Positions 18,734-28,200 of a stretch of 64,000 nt of DNA are shown one piece after another. The translations under genes and the position numbers were made by a program. The DNA lies in the NCBI GenBank assembly GCA_016703265.1, contig JADJCK010000009.1, forward strand, positions 1 to 64,000. The letters are read 5' to 3'. This DNA comes from a bacterium (GTDB taxonomy: Bacteria > Krumholzibacteriota > Krumholzibacteriia > LZORAL124-64-63). The notes beneath the pieces are model-generated. The model was not told the DNA's origin. It did not search any database and worked only from the letters and a program-made list of their open reading frames with translations. Numbering within the stretch: position 1 is the stretch's first letter; each line of letters starts with the position of its first letter.

Positions 18734-20998
18734 ATGCGACTGACCACCTGTACGGCCTTGGGCGCCGCGCTTCTGTGCGCCACCCTCCTTTGCCTGGATG
18801 CCCACGCCGTCGACGTCACCTTCCAGGTGCACATGGCCGACCAGGTGCAGCTTGGCGCCTTCGACCCGGCCCAGGATTTCGTCGATGTGGCCGGCAGCTT
18901 CAACGGCTGGGGCTCCAGCCCCCTGACGCCGCTGGCCGATGCCGACGGCGACACGGTGTGGTCGGTGGTCGTGGCCGGCTTCACGACCGGGCAGGGCATC
19001 GAGTTCAAGTTCCGGCTCAACGGGCAGTGGGACGGCACCGAGGAGTTTCCCGGGGTCGGCAACAACCGCTCCTACACGGTGCTGGCGAGCGGCAACCTGG
19101 TCGACGTCACGTACAACGACTATGCGCCTGCGGGCGGCGGCGGCAGCGATCCCGTGGCCGTGGGCCCCACGCACTGGTGGAACGACACCGTCTTCTACGA
19201 GATCCTGGTGCGCAGCTTCAGTGACAGCGACGGTGACGGCATCGGCGACCTGCAGGGCCTGACCACGAAGCTGGACTACCTGAACGACGGCAATCCGGCG
19301 ACGACGACCGACCTGGGCATCACCGGCATCTGGCTGATGCCCATCAACAACGCGCCCAGCTACCACGGCTACGATTCGCTGGATTACCGCTCCATCAACC
19401 CCGACTACGGCACAATGGCCGACTTCGAGGCGTTCCTGGCGGCGGCGCACGCGCGCGGCATCAAGGTCATCATCGACTACGTGATGAACCACTGCTCGAA
19501 TGAACACCCCTGGTTCGTGGCGGCGCGCCAGAACTCGCCCACCTACCGGAACTGGTTCCGCTGGGCGCCCACCAAGCCGGACGAGACGGGGCCGTGGGGC
19601 CAGGGCGTGTGGCACTGGAACCAGTCGGGCTGGTACTACGGGCTGTTCTGGAGCGGCATGCCCGACCTCAACTACGACACGCCGGCCGTGAAGACCGAGA
19701 TGCTGGACACGGCGGCGTGGTGGCTCGACGCCATCGGCGTGGACGGGTTCCGGCTGGACGCCGTGCTCTACATCGACGAGGACCCGGGCCTGTTGCAGAC
19801 CACGCCCGCCACTCTGCAGTTCTGGCGGGACTTCAATGCGCACATCAAGGCGGTCGAACCGGACGCGCTCTCGGTGGGCGAGGCCTGGACCGCCAGCAGC
19901 ACCGTGGCGCAGTACGTCACCAACGACCGGCTCGACCTCTGCTTCGAGTTCGACCTTTCGTACGCGATCCTCGGCGCGGTCAACGGCGGCAACGCCGGGG
20001 GCCTGGGCGGCAAGATGGCGCAGGTGCACGCGCTGTACCCGTACCTGCAGTACGCGACGTTCCTGACCAACCACGACCAGGACCGCTCGTTCAACGTGCT
20101 GGGCTTCGACCAGGGCAAGGCGAAGGCGGCCGCCGGCCTCTACCTCACCCTGCCCGGCGTACCGTTCCTCTACTACGGCGAGGAGATCGGCATGGTCGGC
20201 AACGGCGCGCACGAGTACATCCGCTCGCCGATGCAGTGGACCACGGGCGCCGGCGCCGGCTTCACGACGGGAACGCCGTGGCAGGCCATCAACGCGAACT
20301 ACCCCCAGTTCAACGTCGCGACCGCGCAGCAGGATACGCAGTCGCTGCTGGCTTGGTACAAGAGGCTGGTGCACGCGCGCAACGGCTCGCCGGCGCTGCG
20401 GCGCGGCAACTGCGCCATGCTGGCGGTGTCGGAACCGGCTGCGCTCGCCTATGTCCGCGCCGACAGCCAGCAGGTGGTGCTCTGCCTCGCCAACACGTCC
20501 GCGGGCGCGCTGGCCGGGTTCACGGCAACGGCGACGGCGGCCGCGCTGGCGCCCGGCGACTACCTCGCCGTCGACCTGCTCGACCCGGCCGACACCCGCA
20601 CGATCACCGTCGCGGCCGACGGCCTGATTGACGGGCTCGAACTGGGCGGCCACGAGGTGCGCGCGTACGCGCTGACGGGCGCCTCGGCGGTGGATCCGCG
20701 CGGCGGGCAACTGCCGCGCACCGGGCTGCTCCTGGAGCAGAACCACCCGAACCCGTTCAACCCCTCCACGACCATCCGCTACGCGCTGCCCGAGGCGGGG
20801 CGGGCACGGCTCGGCATCTACGACGTGGCCGGGCGGGAACTGGCCGTGCTGCTGGACGGGACGCTGGCCGCGGGCGCCGGGGAGATCCGCTGGGACGGCA
20901 CCGATGCGCGCGGCCTGGCGGTCGGCGCCGGGGTGTATTTCGCACGGCTCGAGACCGACGGCGGGACGCGACTGGCGAAGATGACGCTGGTGAAGTGA
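18734..20998 (+). CDS. Secreted GH13 alpha-amylase-family enzyme with CBM and sorting domain
   Basis: 754 residues; hydrolyses or rearranges alpha-glucans outside the cell. Order: signal peptide (ALGAALLCATLLCLDAHA); a starch-binding CBM20/48-like domain (DFVDVAGSFNGWGSSPLTPL) to residue 130; GH13 barrel with VFYEILVRSFSDSDGDGIGD, region I DYVMNH, nucleophile D342 (GFRLDAVLY), acid/base E383 (VGEAW) and D448 (FLTNHDQDR); a C-terminal beta domain; and the FlgD-like module ending MTLVK. All catalytic residues are present. The ATG at 18734 starts the signal peptide. It probably feeds on starch or glycogen with the other secreted hydrolases here. Confidence 0.93.
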   Translation: MRLTTCTALGAALLCATLLCLDAHAVDVTFQVHMADQVQLGAFDPAQDFVDVAGSFNGWGSSPLTPLADADGDTVWSVVVAGFTTGQGIEFKFRLNGQWDGTEEFPGVGNNRSYTVLASGNLVDVTYNDYAPAGGGGSDPVAVGPTHWWNDTVFYEILVRSFSDSDGDGIGDLQGLTTKLDYLNDGNPATTTDLGITGIWLMPINNAPSYHGYDSLDYRSINPDYGTMADFEAFLAAAHARGIKVIIDYVMNHCSNEHPWFVAARQNSPTYRNWFRWAPTKPDETGPWGQGVWHWNQSGWYYGLFWSGMPDLNYDTPAVKTEMLDTAAWWLDAIGVDGFRLDAVLYIDEDPGLLQTTPATLQFWRDFNAHIKAVEPDALSVGEAWTASSTVAQYVTNDRLDLCFEFDLSYAILGAVNGGNAGGLGGKMAQVHALYPYLQYATFLTNHDQDRSFNVLGFDQGKAKAAAGLYLTLPGVPFLYYGEEIGMVGNGAHEYIRSPMQWTTGAGAGFTTGTPWQAINANYPQFNVATAQQDTQSLLAWYKRLVHARNGSPALRRGNCAMLAVSEPAALAYVRADSQQVVLCLANTSAGALAGFTATATAAALAPGDYLAVDLLDPADTRTITVAADGLIDGLELGGHEVRAYALTGASAVDPRGGQLPRTGLLLEQNHPNPFNPSTTIRYALPEAGRARLGIYDVAGRELAVLLDGTLAAGAGEIRWDGTDARGLAVGAGVYFARLETDGGTRLAKMTLVK

Positions 20999-21110
20999 GT
21001 CCCGCCGGCGATGACTACTGAGACCGCGTCCTCAAGTCCGCTTCCCGCCTGCCGATAACGCAGATCAACGCATTTCGGCACCCTTGGCAGACCTATCGTG
21101 GAGCCATAGC

Positions 21111-22190
21111 ATGCGGATCGCCATCGTTGACGACGACCCCGTCAACCTGCAGCTGGTCACGAGCCTCGTGCGCAAGACCGGCGACGGCGAACCCGTGCCG
21201 TTCCAGAACCCGCTCGCGGGCCTGCTGTGGTGCACCGAGAACGACGTCGACCTGCTCATCGTCGACTTCCAGATGCCGGAGATCGACGGCATCTCCTTCA
21301 TCCGCAGCTTCCGCGAGCTTCCCGACAAGTCCGACACGCCGATCCTGATGGTCACCGGCGACCAGGATCGCCAGACGCGCTACGAAGCTCTGCAGTGCGG
21401 CGCCACCGATTTCCTGACCAAGCCAGTCGACGCGATCGAGTTCCGGGCCCGCCTGCGGAACATGCTGGCCCTGCGCCACAGCCAGCGCCTGCTGGCGGAC
21501 CGCGCGGCCCACCTCGCGGCCGAGGTCGCGACGGCAACGGCCGAGATTGCGCGGCGCGAGGACGAGATGATCACGCGGCTGTCGCGGGCGGCGGAATTCC
21601 GCGACCCGGAGACGGGCGCCCACATCCTGCGGATGGCCCGATATTCGCACCTCATCGCCGTCCAGATGGGCCTGCGCCCGGGCCAGTGCGACCTGATCAT
21701 GAAGGCCGCCCCGATGCACGACATCGGCAAGGTCGCCATTCCCGATCACATCCTGCTGAAACCCGGGAAACTGACCCCCGACGAATTCGAGATCATGAAG
21801 GGGCACGCGGAGACCGGCTACCAGATCCTGCGCGGCAGTGCCTCGCAGATGCTGCGCATTGCCGCGGGCATCGCCCGTTCCCACCACGAGAAGTACGACG
21901 GCACCGGCTACCCGCTCGGCCTTTCCACCGGCATGATCCCCTTGCCGGCCCGCATCGTGGCGGTTGCCGACGTGTTCGACGCCCTGACCAGTTCGCGGCC
22001 GTACAAGAAGGCCTGGAGCGTCGAAGAGGCGCTGCAGTTGCTGACTTCGGGCAGCGGCTCGCACTTCGATCCCGTCTGCATCAGCGCCTTCATGGCACGG
22101 CTCGACGAGGTGCGTGCCATCAAGGACGCGTACCCCGCCGAGGAACTGCTGCCCGAGCCGGAAACCGACCCGCTGGCCATCGCCACCTGA
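21111..22190 (+). CDS. Response regulator with HD-GYP phosphodiesterase output
   Basis: 359 residues. The receiver domain (1-120) has the acidic pocket IVDDD, the phospho-acceptor D52 (LLIVDFQMPEIDG), T in MVTGD and K in FLTKPVD. A coiled linker (AEVATATAEIARREDEM) leads to a complete HD-GYP domain: H203-D204 (MHDIGKVAIPD), HHEKYDGTGYP with G266-Y267-P268, and VADVFDALTSSRPYK. Such proteins degrade cyclic di-GMP under control of a sensor kinase. No kinase gene is adjacent, so the partner is unknown. The ATG at 21111 is preferred to an upstream start because it begins the receiver strand directly. Confidence 0.93.
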   Translation: MRIAIVDDDPVNLQLVTSLVRKTGDGEPVPFQNPLAGLLWCTENDVDLLIVDFQMPEIDGISFIRSFRELPDKSDTPILMVTGDQDRQTRYEALQCGATDFLTKPVDAIEFRARLRNMLALRHSQRLLADRAAHLAAEVATATAEIARREDEMITRLSRAAEFRDPETGAHILRMARYSHLIAVQMGLRPGQCDLIMKAAPMHDIGKVAIPDHILLKPGKLTPDEFEIMKGHAETGYQILRGSASQMLRIAAGIARSHHEKYDGTGYPLGLSTGMIPLPARIVAVADVFDALTSSRPYKKAWSVEEALQLLTSGSGSHFDPVCISAFMARLDEVRAIKDAYPAEELLPEPETDPLAIAT

Positions 22191-22262
22191 CCCTCGCCCG
22201 CCGGACCCGCCGGACGGGCCGATGGCAAGGGTACGTTCGCCCCCCTGTGACCTCACCAAGTG

Positions 22263-22271
22263 TGCTATATT
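22263..22271 (+). promoter_or_regulatory. Extended -10 promoter of the phosphoesterase gene
   Basis: TGCTATATT sits 61 bases before the ATG at 22332. It is nearly identical to the element before the amylase gene (GTGCTATAATG versus GTGCTATATTG), which supports both. Confidence 0.55.
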
Positions 22272-22331
22272 GCCCCGTCTTTCCCCTGGATGCCGGATCA
22301 TCGGCGGTCGCCATTGAACGGAGCTCGCGCC

Positions 22332-24905
22332 ATGACCATTCATTCCCGGTTCGCAGCCCTCGCCACGGCGCTGCTCCTGGCCTTTTCAGTGCCGGCGATT
22401 GTGGCCGCCGCCGCCCCGCTGGCCACCGCAGACCATCTGGTGATCAGCCAGTTCGTGGTCAAGACCCGGGTGCCCTACGCGACGTTCGGCAGCCCCTTCA
22501 TCGCGATCACCAACCCGACGGGCAGCGATGTCGACATGGGCAACGTCTACCTGACGGATGCGACACAGCTGCCCCTGACGCTGTACAGCAACATCGCGTT
22601 GAACAACCCGACGACGGCCAACCCGGGCGGCGGCGTCGGCGGCGACTTCCACGCGCGCTTCCCCGAGGGCTACGTGCTGCCGGCCGGGGCGACGATCTCG
22701 GTGGCGCTCAGCGGCAGCACACAGTACGTGGCCGCCTACGGCCGGCTGCCCGACTTCGAATTGTTCGAGGACGAGAACTACGTGCCCGACGCGGTTTCCG
22801 AACTGGTGGCCGCGTTTCCCGGTTCCATCGGGGCCGGCCTGGGCGGTGGCGGCACCAACGTGCCGGCGTTGTCGGACGTGACCGAGAGCATCGTCCTCTA
22901 CAACTGGGACGGCGTGAGCGACCTGGTGCAGGACCTCGACTATGTCACCTGGGGCACCAGCACCAGCATCCGCGTCGACAAGACCGGTCGCACGGTCGGC
23001 GCCTCGACCTACCTGCCCGACACCGCGGTCGCTTCGCAGGTCGCGGTGGCCGCTGCCGGCCCCACCTTCGGCCATGCCTTCCGGCGCACGGGCACCGACG
23101 AGGGCGCTGAGGTGCCCACCGGCGGCAACGGACTGACTGGCCACGACGAGACCAGCGAGAACCTGAACGTCACCTGGGTCGATGTCATCGGCTCGACGCC
23201 GCCGCCGGCCCCCTCATCGCCGTTCCCGTCGGCGCCCGTGTTCACGTCCGCCTCGCATGCGCCGGCTGTTCCCTGGGTCGGGCTGGCCGTGCCGCTTTCG
23301 GTCAGGGTCGTCTCCAACAGCCCCCTGACCGAGGTGGTCTTCCACTACAGCGTCGATGGTGGCGCCTACGCCGACTCGACCGGCGTCTCGCTGGGCAACG
23401 GCATCTACGAGACGGTGGTGCCGGGCCAGGCAGGCAACGCCGTGGTCAGCTGGTACTGCACCGCCACCAACAGCGCCGGCCGCAGCGTGTCGACGCCGGT
23501 TGCAGCGCCGCGGTACACGAAGGGCTGGACCGTGGCGACGGCGCCACCGGTGGCCGCGCTGCGCAAGACGCCGTACCTGATCTGGCCCGGGGACCCGACG
23601 ACGATGCAGGTGCTCTGGCAGACCCCATCGACCTGGCCCTGCACGTTCGAGTGGGGTCTCGACACGAACTACACGCTGGGCAGCGTGCCGACCGCCGAGT
23701 TCGGCACCGATCACCAGCACACCTACGTGATGACGGGGCTGACGCCGGGCGAGAAGTACTATTTCCGCGTCATTTTCGACCAGACCGTGTATACCGGCTC
23801 GTTCCGCGCGGCGCCGCCGCCGGGAACCACGAAGCTGAAGTTCATCGCCTATGGTGACACGCGGACGAACTCTTCCATCCACAACCAGGTCGTCGGCCAG
23901 ATGATGCACGCGATCGACGTCGACCCCGAGCGCCAGACGCTGGTCGTCTCGGTCGGCGACATCGTCACGAGTGGCGACGACGAAACGAGCTGGGACAACG
24001 AGTACTTCCCGGCCGTCTACGCCAACGTCCGCCGGATGGGCACGATGGTCCCGTTCCAGGCCTGCATGGGCAACCACGAAGGCCTTGGGATCCTGTTCCA
24101 GAAATACCTGCCGTACCCGTTCGTCAACGGTCGCTACTGGTCCTACGACTACGGCCCGGCGCACTTCACGGTGGTCGACCAGTACGTGAACTACGCACCC
24201 GGCTCGGTCCAGTACGAGTGGATCCGCAACGACCTCATGTCGTCGAACAAGCCCTGGCGCTTCGTCGTCCTGCATGAGCCGGGCTGGAGCGCGGGCGGCG
24301 GCCACCCGAACAACGCCGCGGTCCAGGCCTACCTGCAGCCCCTGTTCGTGCAGTACGGCGTCTCCATCGTCTTCACCGGGCACAACCACTACTACGCGCG
24401 CGCGGTCGTCGACGGCGTCAACCACATCACCACCGGCGGCGGTGGCGGTCCGCTGCACACGCCGGTGCCGAATTCGGAAAACGTTCTGATTGCGGTGCAG
24501 TCGTTCCAGTACAGCCGCATCACCATCGACGGCACGCGCCTCGGCTTCGCCGCCGTCAACGGCGCGACCGTGCTGGACACGTTCACCATCGACAAGGTCT
24601 CCGGCGTGGAGGCCACTCGCACGCCTTCGCTTCTCGTGCTTCACGGCGCGACGCCCAATCCATTCAACCCGACGACCACGATCCGCTTCGACCTGCCGGC
24701 AGCGGGCCGGGTACATCTGGCGGTCTTCGACCTCGCCGGGCGCCTCGTCCGCACCCTTGTCGACGGTGATCGGCCGGCCGGCACCGACGGTGTCGTGTGG
24801 GACGGGTGCGACGCCTCGGGCCGCGGCCTGGCTTCGGGCACCTATTTCGCGAGACTGGAAGCCGGCGGAGAGCGTGCCGTCACGAGGATGAGCCTGGTGC
24901 GATGA
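22332..24905 (+). CDS. Secreted purple-acid-phosphatase-like metallophosphoesterase
   Basis: 857 residues. Signal peptide (ALATALLLAFSVPAIVAAAA), then an N-terminal lamin-tail-like beta domain (LVISQFVVKTRVPYATFGSP ... FIAITNPTGSDVDMGNVYL) to residue 300, a loosely Ig-like stretch, and a fibronectin-III-type domain (TPYLIWPGDPTTMQVLWQT ... TGLTPGEKYYFRV) as in purple acid phosphatases. The metallophosphoesterase core follows with D509 (YGDTRTN), GDIVTSG, N581-H582 (MGNHEG), LHEPGWS and H684-N-H686 (FTGHNHYYAR). The end is the FlgD-like module (PNPFNPTTTIRFDLP ... MSLVR). Likely an extracellular phosphatase or phosphodiesterase using two metals. Together with the Pit pair it suggests phosphate scavenging. 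Confidence 0.9.
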   Translation: MTIHSRFAALATALLLAFSVPAIVAAAAPLATADHLVISQFVVKTRVPYATFGSPFIAITNPTGSDVDMGNVYLTDATQLPLTLYSNIALNNPTTANPGGGVGGDFHARFPEGYVLPAGATISVALSGSTQYVAAYGRLPDFELFEDENYVPDAVSELVAAFPGSIGAGLGGGGTNVPALSDVTESIVLYNWDGVSDLVQDLDYVTWGTSTSIRVDKTGRTVGASTYLPDTAVASQVAVAAAGPTFGHAFRRTGTDEGAEVPTGGNGLTGHDETSENLNVTWVDVIGSTPPPAPSSPFPSAPVFTSASHAPAVPWVGLAVPLSVRVVSNSPLTEVVFHYSVDGGAYADSTGVSLGNGIYETVVPGQAGNAVVSWYCTATNSAGRSVSTPVAAPRYTKGWTVATAPPVAALRKTPYLIWPGDPTTMQVLWQTPSTWPCTFEWGLDTNYTLGSVPTAEFGTDHQHTYVMTGLTPGEKYYFRVIFDQTVYTGSFRAAPPPGTTKLKFIAYGDTRTNSSIHNQVVGQMMHAIDVDPERQTLVVSVGDIVTSGDDETSWDNEYFPAVYANVRRMGTMVPFQACMGNHEGLGILFQKYLPYPFVNGRYWSYDYGPAHFTVVDQYVNYAPGSVQYEWIRNDLMSSNKPWRFVVLHEPGWSAGGGHPNNAAVQAYLQPLFVQYGVSIVFTGHNHYYARAVVDGVNHITTGGGGGPLHTPVPNSENVLIAVQSFQYSRITIDGTRLGFAAVNGATVLDTFTIDKVSGVEATRTPSLLVLHGATPNPFNPTTTIRFDLPAAGRVHLAVFDLAGRLVRTLVDGDRPAGTDGVVWDGCDASGRGLASGTYFARLEAGGERAVTRMSLVR

Positions 24906-24912
24906 ACGGCCT

Positions 24913-24944
24913 GGGACGCGCGGCGCCGCGAAGCCGCGCGTCCC
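24913..24944 (+). terminator. Perfect 12-bp hairpin after the phosphoesterase gene
   Basis: GGGACGCGCGGC (24913-24924) and GCCGCGCGTCCC (24933-24944) pair around an eight-base loop, seven bases after the stop codon. A short T run (TGTTTATC) follows ten bases later. The rest of the 350-base gap up to 25259 holds only the promoter of the next gene. Confidence 0.6.
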
Positions 24945-25159
24945 GGTGCACCTGTTTATCCCGGCGACCTCTTCCATCCTGACGCCAACGGCGCCCCCCG
25001 CTGATTTCGGCCGGTCAATCCCCTCGCCAACCAGCAAGCCTCATTCGAAATTGGACTTAGGCATGCCGGGCGTTTGGCCGTCCGGGAGTCACTGCCCCGG
25101 CCTGGCCGGCTTCGGCGCGAACGGCCTCGGCACCATGCAGCAGTGCCGCGGCAAGGCTA

Positions 25160-25189
25160 TTGAGATTCGTTCCCAATATATGCTACGGT
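25160..25189 (+). promoter_or_regulatory. Promoter of the M36/M4-like protease gene
   Basis: TTGAGA (25160-25165), an 18-base spacer and TACGGT (25184-25189) with TG one base before it. It shares the TGCTA core with the promoters at 9654, 18650, 22263 and 34605. The start codon at 25260 follows with GGGGGGAGG. Confidence 0.5.
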
Positions 25190-25259
25190 CTTTACTCGGG
25201 TTCTCTGTGTATTCATTGGGGAACCGCTCGCTTCGGTTCCCCGGGGGGAGGCACACATC

Positions 25260-28200
25260 ATGTCCCTTCGGCAATTATTCATCCTCATGACGCTCGGTTG
25301 CCTGATCGGCGCCACGGCAATGGCCGCGACGCCCGACTATGCGACGCTCGGCGTCACCAACGGCCAGGATCTCGGAACCACTGTCCATCGGCACGCCAAC
25401 GGCGGCGCCAGCAAGCTTGTCAATACCCATCGCGTGCCGATGAGCGGCACTCCCGAAGAGATCGCGGCCCGCTTCGTGGCCGAGAACGCACAGACACTCT
25501 TCGACGCTCCCGCTGCCAGCGACAAGGCCGGCGATGTGCAGGTCGGCAACCTGACCTTCAAGCTGGTGCGCGTGACTTCGTCGATGTCCGGCGACCATGT
25601 CTGGATGCAGGCTTATGCCGGCGACATTCCCGTTCGCGGCGGGTACGTGGTGACACACCTGACGCACGACGGCCAGGTCCTGTTCGTGACCAACGAACTG
25701 GGCGATGTCGGCTTCGAACTGGCCGCGAGTGCCGTGTCGCTGGACCGCGCCTCGGCCCTGGCGGCGGCGGCCCGTATTATCGGCGGCGACGGCCTCACGC
25801 GCGTCGAACCGAAGGCCGACCTGGTCGTCCTGCGCGAGGGCAACCGCGGTCGCCTGGCCTGGCGCACCGAGACGGCCACCTACAACCCGTACGGCGACTG
25901 GGAAATCATGGTCGATGCGGCGAACGGCGCCGAAATCTCGCGCCGCGACCTGATCATCTGCCTCAAGCCCGAGGAAAAGCCGGCGAGCATCAACCCGCCG
26001 ACCGCTCCCATGACGCCCGACCCGATGAACCTGGGCGGCGCCAAGGGCGCGAAGGCCATCGGCACCGGCCTGGCCTTCATCGCCAACCCGCTGAACAACC
26101 ACGCCGACCGCTATGGCTGGCGCGACGGCAACGCGATCATCGACACGGCGCGCGATGCTGTCAGCCTGACCAACCTCAGCGGCTCGGGCCTGCTGGCCGG
26201 CCCCTGGGTCGAGGTCTTCAATACCGACGCCCCCCGTGCCAACGAGCCCACGCTGACCTACAACTACAGCGCGCTCCTCGCCAACGGACACTTCCAGGAA
26301 GTGAACGTCTACTACCATATCAACTACTGGCAGGAGTACATGCAGTCGCTGGGCATCCTCAACGCCCGTGACCGCGTGACCAACTGCTACGCCCACCAGG
26401 GCGAGGACGACAACTCCGACTACAGCCCGTCGCAGGACCGCATCCGCTACGGCGACGGCGGCGTCGACGACTCCGACGACGGCGAGATCGTCGTCCACGA
26501 GTACGGCCATGCCATCCACAACGACATCGTGCCGGGCTTCGTCTACGCGGGCGAATCCGGCGCCATCAGCGAGGGCTTCGGCGACTACCTGGGCGCCGCC
26601 CTGGGCAACAACCCGCTGGTGGGCGAATGGGACGCCACGGCCTACAATGCCGGCCCCCCGCCCTTCCTGCGCCGCACCGACACCACCAAGCACTACCCCG
26701 AGGACATCGTGAACCAGGTGCACTCCGACGGCGAGATCATCTCGGCCGCGTGGTGGGACCTGCGCAACCTGGTCGGCCCCACGGTGGGCGACCGCCTCGT
26801 GATCGAGGGCATGTTCTACACGGGCACCAGCGCCACCTTCCAGGACTACGCCGACGGCATCGTGGCCGCCGACCAGGCCCTGTACGCCGGTGCGCACGTC
26901 GGCTACATCTACCAGGCCTTCGGCGGCCGGGGCATCGGGCCCACGTACCTGCTGAACTTCACGCATGCCCAGCAGGGTGACACCGAAGACCTCTTCGGCC
27001 CGTACCACCTGGTGACGACGATCACGCACACGAGCCCGATCACCGCCCCCGACGCCGTGAAGCTGCACTATCGCTACGGCAACGCGGGCGCGTTCACGGA
27101 AGTCGTGATGAACCCGACCGGCGGCTTCGACGAGTGGGCGGGCGACCTGCCCGGCCCCGGCGCCATCGGCACGGTCGAGTACTACCTGTCGGTCGTGGAT
27201 GCCTCCGGCATCGCGGCGTCGCTGCCCGCGTCGGCCCCGGCCGCCGTGCTGAGCTTCGCGGTGGGCCCGGACTCGCAGGCGCCCGTGATCACGCACAACG
27301 CGATCACCGACAAGCCGCTGCTGGTGTGGCCGGCCGTGGTGAACGCGACGATCACCGACAACGGCGCCATCAGTTCGGCGACGGTCAGCTACACGCTCAA
27401 CGGCGTGTCGCAGCCGGCGCTGGCAATGGCGAGCATGGGCGGCAACCTGTTCTCCGCCACCTTCCCGGAAGCCGCGGCCGGCCTGGTCGCCGGTGACGAG
27501 TTCACCTACTCGATCACGGCGGTGGACGGCAGCAGCATGGCCAACACGACGGTCAACGGCCCGCACACCTTCCAGATCATCGATGCTCTCGGCGTGGTGC
27601 TGATCATCGACGATGACGTGGTGGCGCAGGCCGACGAAAAGTACGACGACAGCAAGGGCGCCTTGCCGGTGCACGTGCGGGACGAGGCGTCCAAGGGCGC
27701 CGCGGCCAACGCGATGGCCTCGGTGCTGACGACGGCCGGCTGGGTCGTCTACCAGGAGCCGGCCGCGACCAGCGACCCGGCGACCTGGCCCGGCTACAGC
27801 TTCATCATCTCGTCGTCGGGTGCCAACACCAGCCCGGTCGCCGGCGCTCCCTACCGCGCAGCCCTCGAGGCCTACGTGGCGGCGGGCGGCAAGCTCCTGC
27901 TCGAAGGCGGCGAGGTGGCCTACGATGCCATCAGTTCGCCGGGCTACCCGACGTTCAAGACGAACGTGGTGCACGGCACGACGTGGAACTCCGACAGCGC
28001 CGGCCCGCTTGTCGTGCGCGCGGGCATGGCCACGCACCCGATCATGTCGTTGCCGTTCACGGTCGCCAGCCCGCTGGCGATCAGCTACACCGGCTACGGC
28101 GACGAGGATGCGTACGTGGCAGCCGCCGACGCCTATGTCGTGATGGGCACCACGAACTACCCGAACAGCGCCGGCATTGCGGTGTACGACAACACCCCTG

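Noticed and set aside
17678..20746. A 1,022-codon minus-strand frame opposite the amylase and the lipoprotein
   Set aside because: Composition artefact; the plus strand carries complete, motif-bearing genes.
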